Positions 9,253 to 17,603 of a DNA stretch of 64,000 bases are shown here, in pieces. How positions within the stretch are numbered: position 1 is the stretch's first letter; every line of letters starts with the position of its first letter. This stretch comes from Pseudoalteromonas tunicata (lineage in GTDB: Bacteria > Pseudomonadota > Gammaproteobacteria > Enterobacterales > Alteromonadaceae). Both the position numbers and the translations under genes were made by a program. The notes under the pieces were generated by a model. It saw nothing but the letters and a program-made list of their open reading frames with translations, ran no database searches and was not told where the DNA came from. The stretch covers positions 3,574,001-3,638,000 of the forward strand of contig NZ_CP011032.1 in assembly GCF_002310815.1 (NCBI RefSeq). Direction: 5' to 3'.

Positions 9253-10190
9253 TGCGAGGTTGGATCATCTTTAAAGACTCTGCAACTTTACTTAAGCCAG
9301 AGACTTACGAAATTCAACGCTTGGTTGACGCAGCAAAAGAATCGGGGATTGAACTAGAAGTTTATTCGCCCGATGAGTTCGACATCACAGTAACCCGTGA
9401 AGATGATAAAAGTATCATGATCAACGGCCAATATGTGACTTTGCCTGACTTTGTAATGCCGCGTATGGGTGCAGGTACTACTTACTTTGCGCTAGCTATC
9501 ATACGTCACCTTGAACGCCTCGGTGTCTACTGTGTTAATACCTCTGTCGCGATCGAAACCGTTAAAGACAAACTGTATTCTCAGCAGATTTTGGCCGAAA
9601 AAAACTTACCAACTCCTAAAACCATGTTGGTTAAATTTCCAGTCAATGTTGACTTGGTAGAAACAACCCTTGGTTTTCCAGTTGTAATTAAAACGCTTTC
9701 TGGCTCACAAGGCAGCGGTGTATTTTTATCTAAAAGTAAAAGTGAATTTCGCGATTTAATGCAATTGATTGAGGCTACCAATAAAAATGCTAATATCATT
9801 TTGCAGGAATTTATTAGTAATAGCCACGGTCGTGATTTACGAGTTTTTACCATTGGCGGCCGTGTGATTGCCTGTTTTGAACGTCGCGCGGTCGATGGCG
9901 ACTTTAAAGCGAATGTCAGTAATGGCGGAAGCGCAAGGCCGTTCCCTATCACACCTGAAATTGAATGGCTTGCACTGCAGACCTCTCACGCCCTTGACCT
10001 TGATATTGCAGGTATCGATTTACTGTTTGATAATGGCCATTACAAAATTTGTGAAGCTAATTCATCGCCAGGATTTGAAGGTTTAGAATCGTGTATCGAC
10101 ATAGATGTAGCTAAAGAAATTCTTCACTTTGTCAGAATTCGTTTAGGTATTTTCGATAAAATAAACCCTAACGAAACAGCAGCAAGCTAA
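9252..10190 (+). CDS. RimK-type ATP-grasp ligase
   Basis: The 312-residue protein is an ATP-grasp enzyme of the RimK/GshB group, which joins a carboxylate to an amine through an acyl phosphate. Visible parts are the N-terminal pre-ATP-grasp domain (to about residue 95), the lysine strand FPVVIKTLSGSQGSGVFLSK (glycine-rich lid), LQEFI, the SHGRDLRVFTIGGRVIACFER segment, the FKANVSNGG loop, and the metal-binding end IAGIDLLFDNGHYKICEANSSPGFEGLE. These match RimK family alpha-L-glutamate ligases. The substrate cannot be read from the sequence: ribosomal protein S6, a peptide or a small metabolite are all possible. It is translationally coupled to maoP by the TAATG overlap. Confidence 0.85.
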   Translation: MRGWIIFKDSATLLKPETYEIQRLVDAAKESGIELEVYSPDEFDITVTREDDKSIMINGQYVTLPDFVMPRMGAGTTYFALAIIRHLERLGVYCVNTSVAIETVKDKLYSQQILAEKNLPTPKTMLVKFPVNVDLVETTLGFPVVIKTLSGSQGSGVFLSKSKSEFRDLMQLIEATNKNANIILQEFISNSHGRDLRVFTIGGRVIACFERRAVDGDFKANVSNGGSARPFPITPEIEWLALQTSHALDLDIAGIDLLFDNGHYKICEANSSPGFEGLESCIDIDVAKEILHFVRIRLGIFDKINPNETAAS

Positions 10191-10347
10191 ACATAGCTTC
10201 GTTAAGTGCGTGCAAGGAAAGCATGCATTTTCTCTTTCCTTATCATATATAAAAATACCATTAAAATTCAGCATCCTGAAAAAGCTCAGCTAAACTAAAC
10301 ACCAGTAAACAATTTTCCAACCGGTGTTTTATTAAGCAGGAGTATTT

Positions 10348-11586
10348 GTGCCGAATAAGTTACTCATCATTGAAGACAATAGTTCTATTGCAAAAGTACA
10401 AAAACATATCGCACTAAAACTAGGGTTTGAGGTTGATTTAGCCTATTCACTCGGTGAAGCCATTGCCTTAATTGAAGAAAATGATTATTTTTGCGCTGTT
10501 GTTGATTATGTACTGCCAGACGCAAATGATGGTGAAGCCATTCCATTTACCATAGGCGCTGAAATCCCAACCATTGTAATGACAGGTAAGCTCGATAACC
10601 AAACCCGCGATACCGTATTACGCTATCCGATTGTTGATTACATCACCAAAGAAATTCGCCAATCTTATAATTACTTAGAAACTCAACTGCGCCGCTTACC
10701 TAAAAATCAAGCTGTTCGTATTTTGATTGTGGATGATTCACCAGCCACTCGAAAACACTTAAGTAATCTACTTCAGCGCCATAAATATAAGGTAGCTCTT
10801 GCTTGCGATGGCCTTGAGGCTCTTGAGCAACTTAATATTTATCCCGATATCAAAGTTGTTATTTGCGATAACGAAATGCCCAATATGGATGGCATTACCC
10901 TAACAGCCAAAATTAGGCAAACCTACAGTAACGAAGAACTCGCTGTAATTGGTATTTCAAGTTCAAAAGATAATCAAATCTCAGCTAAATTTTTAAAAAG
11001 TGGTGCCAATGATTACATCAGTAAACCATTTTATCCTGAAGAGTTTTATTGCCGTTTAAGTCAAAATATCGAGATGCTCGATGCCATTGCCACCATCCGC
11101 TTGCAAGCAAACAGTGATTATTTAACCAACCTTCCAAATCGACGCTATTTTTTTGAACAAACTCAACTCAATATCGAAAAAAATGTGCAAGCTCAGCACT
11201 CAACAATTTTAGCCATGATAGATATCGATTTTTTCAAAGCGATTAACGACAATTATGGGCACGACGCAGGTGATGAAGTATTAAAAGGACTTGCTGATCA
11301 TTTTAGATTACATTTTTCAGAGCATTTAATTGCCCGTTTAGGCGGTGAAGAATTTGCGGTTTATTTTAAACAAAGCACATCAGCTGAGGCCTCACAACAG
11401 CTTGAAGCTTTTCGAATGTCAGTTGAATTAAACAGCCCAAGCTTTAGTTCGAAAAAAATCCCATTCACTTTATCAATTGGATTGGCAGATTCAAACGAGA
11501 CTAATGTAGATGCAATTTTAAAAATTGCCGATCAATATTTATATCAAGCAAAAAGTGACGGTCGCAATCGGCTCATCACAGCATGA
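10348..11586 (+). CDS. Double-receiver diguanylate cyclase response regulator
   Basis: The 412-residue protein starts at GTG 10348 after AGGAG. Receiver 1 (about 1–118) has the acidic pair ED and VVDYVLPDA with the phospho-Asp, plus TGK and TKE. Receiver 2 (about 126–245) has IVDDS, VICDNEMPNMDG, SSS and SKPF. The C-terminal GGDEF domain (about 255–412) has DYLTNLPNRR, AMIDIDFFKAINDNYGHDAGDEVL and an active GGEEF. It should make cyclic di-GMP under phosphorelay control. The five-residue gap before GGEEF is not preceded by an RxxD inhibitory site, so product inhibition may be absent. No sensor kinase is adjacent, making it an orphan regulator. Confidence 0.9.
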   Translation: MPNKLLIIEDNSSIAKVQKHIALKLGFEVDLAYSLGEAIALIEENDYFCAVVDYVLPDANDGEAIPFTIGAEIPTIVMTGKLDNQTRDTVLRYPIVDYITKEIRQSYNYLETQLRRLPKNQAVRILIVDDSPATRKHLSNLLQRHKYKVALACDGLEALEQLNIYPDIKVVICDNEMPNMDGITLTAKIRQTYSNEELAVIGISSSKDNQISAKFLKSGANDYISKPFYPEEFYCRLSQNIEMLDAIATIRLQANSDYLTNLPNRRYFFEQTQLNIEKNVQAQHSTILAMIDIDFFKAINDNYGHDAGDEVLKGLADHFRLHFSEHLIARLGGEEFAVYFKQSTSAEASQQLEAFRMSVELNSPSFSSKKIPFTLSIGLADSNETNVDAILKIADQYLYQAKSDGRNRLITA

Positions 11587-11638
11587 GCCGATGCAAAAGA
11601 TATCAAAAAATAAAAGTGTATTGCTTTAATAGCTAAGG

Positions 11639-12568
11639 TTAAGCAATTTCAGCATTCATTGATTGTTGTTTTAACCGCTTTTTAGTTTTTTGACTAAAAC
11701 GATAAGAATCCCAGCTAAATAATGCCAAAGCTCCCCAGATACATGCAAAAGTGATAATTCTATCAACGCCAAATACTTCACCGTAAAAGCTAACTGCAAG
11801 TAAAAACATCAAGCTTGGACCAAGGTATTGAAAAAAGCCTAATGTAGTGTACTGCAAACGCTTAGCTGCTGCAGTAAAACACAACAGTGGTAAGGTTGTT
11901 ACTACACCAGCACTTACCAATAAGGTATTTAATTGCCAGCTATTTAAAGTTAAATCTGCTGAGCTTGATTCCATAAAAGCAAACCAATAAATAAGGGCTG
12001 CGGGTAATAAAATCAGTGATTCAAGTAATAAACCAGGCAAAGAATCTACCGCCAACTTTTTACGAATTAAACCATAAATAGCAAAGGTGCTAGCCAAAGC
12101 AAAGGCAATTACAGGAAATGAACCAAAGCTAATCATTTGAATGATCACCCCCGTCATCGCAAGGGCAACAGCAACTCCTTGCCAACGGCGCAAGCGTTCA
12201 CCTAAAAATAAAAAGCCCAGCAAAACATTTAATAGCGGATTAATGTAATAGCCTAAACTGGCATCAAGCATGTGATTATTATTCACCGCCCAAATAAATA
12301 ACCCCCAGTTAAACCCCAGTAAACTGGCGCTTACCACCAACATAGCTAAAAGCTTTGGCTGCTTTAAGACATGCTCTATTTTGTGCCATTGTTTAATGGC
12401 AACCACAATCAAGATTAAAAATAAAAAAGACCAAACAACACGATGAACAAGAATTTCCATCGCAGCAACAGTATCAAGAGACTTAAAATAAATAGGCGCA
12501 AGGCCCCACATCAAAAAAGCAGCAATAGCAAAGAGCATGCCTTGCTTTTGCTCGGTTTGAACAGACAT
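11639..12568 (-). CDS. rarD: RarD-type EamA/DMT superfamily transporter
   Basis: The 309-residue protein has about ten hydrophobic segments in the EamA (DMT) pattern. It has the RarD subfamily features GMLFAIAAFLMWGLAPIYFK, ILVHRVVWSFLF, LGFNWGLFIWAVNNNHMLDASLGYYINPLLNVLLGFLFLGERL and GFFQYLGPSLMFLLAV. It is an inner-membrane permease; RarD was named for chloramphenicol sensitivity, but its natural substrate is unknown. Gene order rarD–yigI–recQ is the same as in E. coli except that pldA is missing. A terminator on the same strand separates it from yigI. Confidence 0.9.
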   Translation of the reverse strand: MSVQTEQKQGMLFAIAAFLMWGLAPIYFKSLDTVAAMEILVHRVVWSFLFLILIVVAIKQWHKIEHVLKQPKLLAMLVVSASLLGFNWGLFIWAVNNNHMLDASLGYYINPLLNVLLGFLFLGERLRRWQGVAVALAMTGVIIQMISFGSFPVIAFALASTFAIYGLIRKKLAVDSLPGLLLESLILLPAALIYWFAFMESSSADLTLNSWQLNTLLVSAGVVTTLPLLCFTAAAKRLQYTTLGFFQYLGPSLMFLLAVSFYGEVFGVDRIITFACIWGALALFSWDSYRFSQKTKKRLKQQSMNAEIA

Positions 12569-12582
12569 GTTAAATCACAACA

Positions 12583-12612
12583 ATAAAAAGGTGGCACATT
12601 TTAGCCCACCTT
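12583..12612 (-). terminator. Terminator between yigI and rarD (minus strand)
   Basis: Read on the minus strand, AAGGTGG and CCACCTT form a 7-bp stem around an eleven-base loop, followed by TTTTTATT. It lies after yigI and before rarD, so the two genes are probably separate transcripts. Confidence 0.65.
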
Positions 12613-12742
12613 GAATGAATTTACTGCGATATGAGATAAAAAATAAATTTAACTTAAATAACTAAACACTTAACTAAGAAATGCATTGATTTCAAACCCG
12701 TTAACAAGGTATTCCATAGTAAATGAAATAATCAATACCTTA

Positions 12743-13195
12743 CTAACTTACTAAATAAGTCGCGGTGCCAAACGCAATTTGCACCCCAAGCTCATTGTGC
12801 ATTTCCATGCGACAAACACAGACTTTATTGCCAGAACGGATCAGCGTCGCGCTAGCAGTAAAACGCTCGCCACGGCCAGGGCGTAAAAAGTCGGTGCGTA
12901 AGTCAATCGTACCCAGTTTTGCTAAGCGCTCGTTTAATCCCGAAAGCTCTGCTTCGGCTGTTTTATCGATAATTGACGCGGCAGCTAGCATGCCGCCGAC
13001 ATTATCAAGCACCGCTGAAATCACGCCACCATGTAAAATTTTTTGCATCGGGTTACCAATTAATACTTCTTGAAAAGGAAAACTTATCACCGCCCGCTCT
13101 GCATCTAACTGCTCTACCGTTAATTGCAAAAAAACATTAAACGGCATCTGCTTCACAAACAGCTGCCCCATTTGGGCAATCGCATGTTGTTTCAT
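12743..13195 (-). CDS. yigI: YigI-type hotdog acyl-CoA thioesterase
   Basis: The 150-residue hotdog-fold protein of the PaaI-like thioesterase group hydrolyses acyl-CoA; the E. coli homologue YigI acts on medium- and long-chain acyl-CoA. Shared features are FVKQMPFN at the start, ILHGGVISAVLDNVGG (the HGG motif and central helix), RLAKLGTIDLRTDFLRPGRGERFTA and the closing TATYLV. AGAGGA precedes the ATG. It is divergent from recQ and lies upstream of rarD as in E. coli. Confidence 0.9.
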   Translation of the reverse strand: MKQHAIAQMGQLFVKQMPFNVFLQLTVEQLDAERAVISFPFQEVLIGNPMQKILHGGVISAVLDNVGGMLAAASIIDKTAEAELSGLNERLAKLGTIDLRTDFLRPGRGERFTASATLIRSGNKVCVCRMEMHNELGVQIAFGTATYLVS

Positions 13196-13318
13196 TCAAT
13201 AATCCTCTGTAACTGGTATGACCTTAAAACAAGATAAGTGAATCATTATGCAAAAGCAAAACAAAGCTTTAGCCAGATGACTACAGACAAGCCGCTTAAA
13301 AAGCTCTAAAATGCGCCG

Positions 13319-15139
13319 ATGATGACACCTCAAGCGACACCACAAAGCTGCAGCGATATTCACCAAGTACTTAAAGAAGTATTTGGTTATGATCAATTTC
13401 GCACCGGCCAAGACTTAGTCATAACCGCAGCAACACAAGGTCAAGACACTTTGGTATTAATGCCAACCGGTGGCGGTAAATCTTTGTGTTACCAAATCCC
13501 AGCATTAGCTTTGCCGGGCATTACCATTGTGGTATCGCCTCTTATTTCGCTGATGCAAGATCAAGTTGCGCAATTAAAGGCGCTCGGTGTCTCGGCGGAA
13601 TGCTTAAATCAAAGTTTAACCCGCGAACAAAGCATGGCGATTTACCAAGACTTACACGCAGGTAAGATTAAACTACTTTATGTCGCGCCAGAACGCTTAC
13701 TGCTGGCCGATTTTATAGAACGCTTGCATCACTTACCGGTTAGCTTATTTGCGATTGATGAAGCGCATTGTGTCTCACATTGGGGGCATGATTTTCGCCC
13801 GCACTATTTTCAGCTCAATCGCTTAAAAGAGTACTTTCCTGCGATCCCAATAATGGCGCTGACTGCAACCGCAGATACCGCCACGCGTCACGATATCGTG
13901 CAGCAACTTCGCCTTAATAGCCCGTATATTTATACTGGCAGCTTTGATCGACCCAATATTCGTTACACCCTTGAAGAAAAATTTAAGCCACTGTCTCAGC
14001 TTATTCGTTATCTCAAAGCGCAACCCGGCCAAAGTGGTATTATTTATTGCACCAGCCGCAAACGGGTAGACGAAATTAGCGCCAAATTAGTCGAGGCCGG
14101 ATTTAATGCTGCGGCGTATCATGCCGGGCTTGAAAATCAACAGCGCAGTTTTGTACAAACGGCCTTTGCCAAAGATGATATTCATATTGTGGTGGCAACC
14201 GTAGCCTTTGGTATGGGCATTAACAAACCTAATGTACGCTTTGTGATCCATTACGATATTCCTAAAAATATTGAATCTTATTACCAAGAAACGGGTCGTG
14301 CTGGGCGTGATGGCTTGGCTGCCGAAGCAATTTTGTATTTTGACCCCGCAGATATTCCTCGGGTTAAACGGTTTTTTGAAGATATAGTCGACGAGCAGCG
14401 TAAAAAAGTAGAGCAGCAACGCTTTAATGCCATGGCCAGCTTTGCCGAGGCACAAACATGTCGGCGAAAAATTTTACTCAACTACTTTTCGGAATATCAG
14501 CGCGAAGCGTGTGGTAACTGTGATATTTGCCTTAATCCACCCAAACAATTTGATGGTACGATTGTGGCGCAACAAGCACTTTCTTGTGTCTATCGCGCTG
14601 AGCAAAAGTTTGGCATGGGCTATATAGTTGAACTGTTACGCGGTGCTAATACTGCCCGTATTCGTGACAATAACCACCATGAACTCAGCACCTTCGCCAT
14701 TGGTAAAGAACACAGTGTGGAATTTTGGCTCAGCATTTTACGCCAACTCGTTCATCAGGGGTTATTACAACAAGACATTACCTTAGGCTCCATTTTACGC
14801 TTAACCGAAGCCGCTCGCCCTGTACTGCGCGGTGAATATCAACTCCAGCTAGCCGAACCTCGCTTGCAAGCACAGCATGTTTATCAAGATAAACTGGCAC
14901 AATTTAATTACGATAAAAAATTATTTGCCAAACTCCGTGCCTTACGTAAAGAATTGGCTGATGCCGATGATGTACCACCTTATGTGGTCTTTAACGATAA
15001 AACGCTGGCTGAAATGGCGCAGCTGACCCCCACTAACGATCGTGAGTTTTTACAAGTCTCTGGGGTCGGTTTTACCAAACTAACCAAATACGGCGGCGCA
15101 TTTATGAACTTAATTCGCAGCTATTTAGCTAATAGTTAA
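13319..15139 (+). CDS. recQ: ATP-dependent DNA helicase RecQ
   Basis: RecQ is a 3'-5' superfamily 2 helicase in the RecF recombination pathway. The 606-residue protein (E. coli 609) shows the motif 0 region FGYDQFRTGQD, Walker A LMPTGGGKSLCYQ, a DEAH box with the aromatic loop (FAIDEAHCVSHWGHDFRP), LTATAD, and motifs V/VI (VATVAFGMGINKPNVRFV, YYQETGRAGRDG). The zinc-binding cysteines are CRR, C–GNC–DIC, followed by the winged helix RQC domain. The HRDC domain is at the end (KLRALRKELAD…GVGFTKLTKYG). Two ATGs stand in tandem at the start, with no strong ribosome site. Confidence 0.97.
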   Translation: MMTPQATPQSCSDIHQVLKEVFGYDQFRTGQDLVITAATQGQDTLVLMPTGGGKSLCYQIPALALPGITIVVSPLISLMQDQVAQLKALGVSAECLNQSLTREQSMAIYQDLHAGKIKLLYVAPERLLLADFIERLHHLPVSLFAIDEAHCVSHWGHDFRPHYFQLNRLKEYFPAIPIMALTATADTATRHDIVQQLRLNSPYIYTGSFDRPNIRYTLEEKFKPLSQLIRYLKAQPGQSGIIYCTSRKRVDEISAKLVEAGFNAAAYHAGLENQQRSFVQTAFAKDDIHIVVATVAFGMGINKPNVRFVIHYDIPKNIESYYQETGRAGRDGLAAEAILYFDPADIPRVKRFFEDIVDEQRKKVEQQRFNAMASFAEAQTCRRKILLNYFSEYQREACGNCDICLNPPKQFDGTIVAQQALSCVYRAEQKFGMGYIVELLRGANTARIRDNNHHELSTFAIGKEHSVEFWLSILRQLVHQGLLQQDITLGSILRLTEAARPVLRGEYQLQLAEPRLQAQHVYQDKLAQFNYDKKLFAKLRALRKELADADDVPPYVVFNDKTLAEMAQLTPTNDREFLQVSGVGFTKLTKYGGAFMNLIRSYLANS

Positions 15140-15186
15140 TTGTTTTAGGTGCAAGCAAAATACAGATCTAGCTGACACCTCATACT

Positions 15187-15480
15187 TTATTTTGCAGCCA
15201 GTAACGACACAAAATAAGCATAAATATTATCAATATCAACATCGCTCAAGGGCTTCGCCATTGGCGTCATCATAGGGTCGTTTCGCACGCCTGGCCTAAA
15301 CTCCTTTAGCTGTTTAATTAAAGAGGTACTTTTTTGCTCGGCTAAATTGGGATACATAGGCACAAGGCTTACTCCATTGACACCATGACAAGCGCCACAC
15401 ATCATGGCTTTGGTTTTACCTTGTGTAATATCAGCCGCTTGAACCGACAATGACGTAACCACAACAAGCATTGCCACCAC
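15187..15480 (-). CDS. Small class I cytochrome c with an in-frame stop in its likely signal peptide
   Basis: The readable frame encodes a monohaem cytochrome c: CGACH (haem attachment, CxxCH), then PNLAEQ and MTPMAKPLSD, which supplies the distal Met, and a C-terminal helix IDNIYAYFVSLL. It resembles cytochrome c553/c4-half proteins that carry electrons in the periplasm. The longest open frame starts at a GTG (15480). Directly upstream in the same frame stand ATG AAA AAG AAT TGA, so the natural signal peptide would be MKKN-stop-VVAMLVVVTSLSVQA. Without the first four residues the signal lacks its positive N-region. Either the gene is a recent nonsense allele, or translation restarts at GTG 15480/15477 or ATG 15471, or the base is a sequencing error. 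Confidence 0.75.
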   Translation of the reverse strand: MVAMLVVVTSLSVQAADITQGKTKAMMCGACHGVNGVSLVPMYPNLAEQKSTSLIKQLKEFRPGVRNDPMMTPMAKPLSDVDIDNIYAYFVSLLAAK

Positions 15481-15495
15481 TCAATTCTTTTTCAT
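15481..15495 (-). other. Probable original start and in-frame TGA of the cytochrome c gene
   Basis: On the minus strand the ATG occupies 15495–15493, followed by AAA, AAG, AAT and TGA (15483–15481), all in frame with the cytochrome c. A lysine-rich start joined to the hydrophobic run beyond the stop would make an ordinary signal peptide, which suggests the TGA replaced a sense codon. Confidence 0.7.
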
Positions 15496-15661
15496 ATTTA
15501 CTGCTCGCTTTAATTTAACTAACGAGATTTTAAATTGATTTGTCCTAAAAACTTTGCGCTTACGCAACAAAACACGTGCAAATACCGGTTGATTTAGTCA
15601 GGTTTTTATTCAATACATCAGTTAAAATACCTTATCAACTCTTTGCTTGCAGCCAACCAAA

Positions 15662-17113
15662 ATGAAATTCTCTAATACATACAACCAACTTGATGCGGTA
15701 TTTTTTCAACCCGTTGCACCCACTCCCGTCAGACAGCCTGAGTTATTATTATGGAATACATCTTTGGCCAATGAGCTGAACATAGCGCCCGAATTACAAA
15801 ATAACTCGGCGTTATTGGCACAATATTTTAGTGGTAACCAACTGCCCGTTGGTGCAGAGCCTATCGCCCAAGCGTACGCTGGCCATCAGTTTGGTCACTT
15901 TAATCCGCAACTTGGGGATGGCCGAGCGCATTTATTAGGTGAACTCATTAATAACAATGGCCAGCGAGTCGATATAGCACTTAAAGGTTCAGGCCCAACA
16001 GCTTTTTCGCGCCAAGGCGATGGCCGCTGTGCCCTTGGTCCGGCGGTACGTGAATTTATTATGAGCGAAGCAATGGCCGCATTAGGCGTACCAACCACTC
16101 GCTGTTTAGCCGTAGTTAAAACCGGCGAGTTAGTCTTTCGCGAACAAGCTAAAATGGGGGCTGTGGTCACCCGCATTGCCACGAGTCATTTACGGGTTGG
16201 TACTTTTCAGTATTTTTCGGCGCAAGGCAATCTCGATGCGTTAGCCTCACTAACCGAATATGCCATCAATCGACACTATAGTGAAATAACCAGCATCGGC
16301 TCGCAGCGTATCATTGATTTTTTACAAGCCGTGATCTATAAGCAAATAACACTGGTGGTTGCATGGAGCCGCGTTGGTTTTATACATGGCGTAATGAATA
16401 CCGATAATACCGCTATCAGTGGTGAAACCATTGATTTTGGGCCCTGCGCCATGATGAATCACTATCATCTAGGCACTGTATTTAGCTCAATTGATCGCAA
16501 TAGCCGCTATGCCTTTGGCAACCAAGGCCGTATTGCACAGTGGAACATGGCACGCTTAGCTGAGGCGTTACTGCCACTTATTAATGAAGACCAAGCACAA
16601 GCTGTAGCCTTGGTCGAACCGCTCATCATGAAATTTTCTGAGCAATATCAAGCAGCTTTTTATCAAATGATGGCCAATAAACTAGGCTGTACCGACAGCA
16701 ATGATGCCGTAAAAGCTTTAGTGGACCAATTATTAATACTGATGCAAGAACAGGCACTTGATTACACAAATACTTTTATTGCGTTACAGTTATCACTTGA
16801 TGATGACACTCACGCAAATAAGTTAAAAACACAACTCGGTGATTGGTATCAAGCGTGGCGTGATTATCTTGTTTCATCCAGTACGGCAACAGATTCAGCA
16901 TCCGCTTTGATGACAAGAACCAACCCGCTAGTGATCCCTCGCAATCATAATGTTGAGGCTGTTTTGGCTCAATTTGAACAACAGCAAACAACCGACATTA
17001 ATGAGTTTTTAACTATTTTACGTGATCCATATCATGCACTAGACTCTACTGCAAAATACCAGCTACCACCAAGTGACGGTGATAGCCATTATCGCACCTT
17101 TTGCGGCACTTAA
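15662..17113 (+). CDS. selO: SelO/YdiU family protein adenylyltransferase (AMPylase)
   Basis: SelO is a pseudokinase-fold enzyme that binds ATP upside down and transfers AMP to protein Ser, Thr or Tyr; in E. coli it links to redox stress. The 483-residue protein shows AQAYAGHQFGHFNPQLGDGRA, the nucleotide region IALKGSGPTAFSRQGDGR, GPAVREFIMSEAMAALGVPTTR, the HGVMNTDN catalytic-loop equivalent and the DFGPCAMM metal motif, and it ends in FCGT. Some bacterial members end in a selenocysteine motif; this one has Cys. ATG 15662 is preferred over an upstream TTG because of the family N terminus. No clear ribosome site is seen. Confidence 0.95.
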   Translation: MKFSNTYNQLDAVFFQPVAPTPVRQPELLLWNTSLANELNIAPELQNNSALLAQYFSGNQLPVGAEPIAQAYAGHQFGHFNPQLGDGRAHLLGELINNNGQRVDIALKGSGPTAFSRQGDGRCALGPAVREFIMSEAMAALGVPTTRCLAVVKTGELVFREQAKMGAVVTRIATSHLRVGTFQYFSAQGNLDALASLTEYAINRHYSEITSIGSQRIIDFLQAVIYKQITLVVAWSRVGFIHGVMNTDNTAISGETIDFGPCAMMNHYHLGTVFSSIDRNSRYAFGNQGRIAQWNMARLAEALLPLINEDQAQAVALVEPLIMKFSEQYQAAFYQMMANKLGCTDSNDAVKALVDQLLILMQEQALDYTNTFIALQLSLDDDTHANKLKTQLGDWYQAWRDYLVSSSTATDSASALMTRTNPLVIPRNHNVEAVLAQFEQQQTTDINEFLTILRDPYHALDSTAKYQLPPSDGDSHYRTFCGT

Positions 17114-17134
17114 TTTAATAACGAAAAAAGAACT

Positions 17135-17422
17135 ATGAGCCAAATAGAATTAGACAAAAACCATCAGGTATTAATTGTTCGTCCAACCGTAATGCCAAGC
17201 GATGAAGACTTTGCTTTGTGGGCAAGTATTTTTTTGCATCATGAAGCCATCAGCTTACAGCAAATAGAGCAAGGTGCTGATCGCCACTTGCAACGTTTTA
17301 GCTTTCAAGGTGAAGGGTTTGACTTACACTTTGAGCACTACAGCAACAGTGTCTGGATTAATGGCGAAGGCGCTTTTGCCGAACATTTACTTCCAGAATT
17401 AATGAATTGTTTATCAAACTAA
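17135..17422 (+). CDS. Small uncharacterised protein, DUF3630-like
   Basis: This 95-residue soluble protein follows selO by 21 bases, has no signal peptide or membrane segment, and contains LHFEHYSNSVWINGEGAFAEHLLPEL near its end. I associate this with DUF3630, a family of about 100 residues in marine gammaproteobacteria, but from memory only. Its position right behind selO before a strong terminator suggests co-transcription. Function unknown. Confidence 0.7.
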   Translation: MSQIELDKNHQVLIVRPTVMPSDEDFALWASIFLHHEAISLQQIEQGADRHLQRFSFQGEGFDLHFEHYSNSVWINGEGAFAEHLLPELMNCLSN

Positions 17423-17424
17423 AA

Positions 17425-17465
17425 AAGGTTTGGATAATGAATGTATTATCCAAACCTTGTTTTAT
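17425..17465 (+). terminator. Strong terminator after the selO–DUF3630 unit
   Basis: A perfect 14-bp stem AAGGTTTGGATAAT/ATTATCCAAACCTT with a GAATGT loop is followed by a short T-rich stretch (GTTTTATC). It begins two bases after the stop codon. Confidence 0.8.
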
Positions 17466-17494
17466 CACTTTATTTACCCCAAGCTAATTAACCT

Positions 17495-17569
17495 AAATAC
17501 TCGGTCATAAATCTCTCTCAGGCATCGATATTCAGCGTTAGCAGCCTTGGATTAACGCACAATCGACTC
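17495..17569 (+). repeat. Dispersed intergenic element, copy A
   Basis: A 28-base block (17495–17522) ends in ATCTCTCTCAGG and agrees at 24 of 28 bases with copy C (55550–55577). A second 20-base block (17550–17569, beginning GATTAACG and ending GACTC) agrees at 18 of 20 bases with copy B at 30911–30930. The distance between the two blocks is identical in A and B. It lies between two convergent genes, and no terminal inverted repeats are visible. Confidence 0.75.
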
Positions 17570-17603
17570 GAATGTAATACAAACCTCTTATCTTGAACTC
17601 TGG

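Noticed and set aside
15130-15190. Terminator between recQ and the cytochrome c gene
   Set aside because: Only a weak AGGTG/CACCT pairing over a 23-base loop could be found.
15481-15483. TGA read as selenocysteine in the cytochrome c gene
   Set aside because: It lies in a cleaved signal peptide and no SECIS-type hairpin is evident after it; a nonsense change or restart is simpler.
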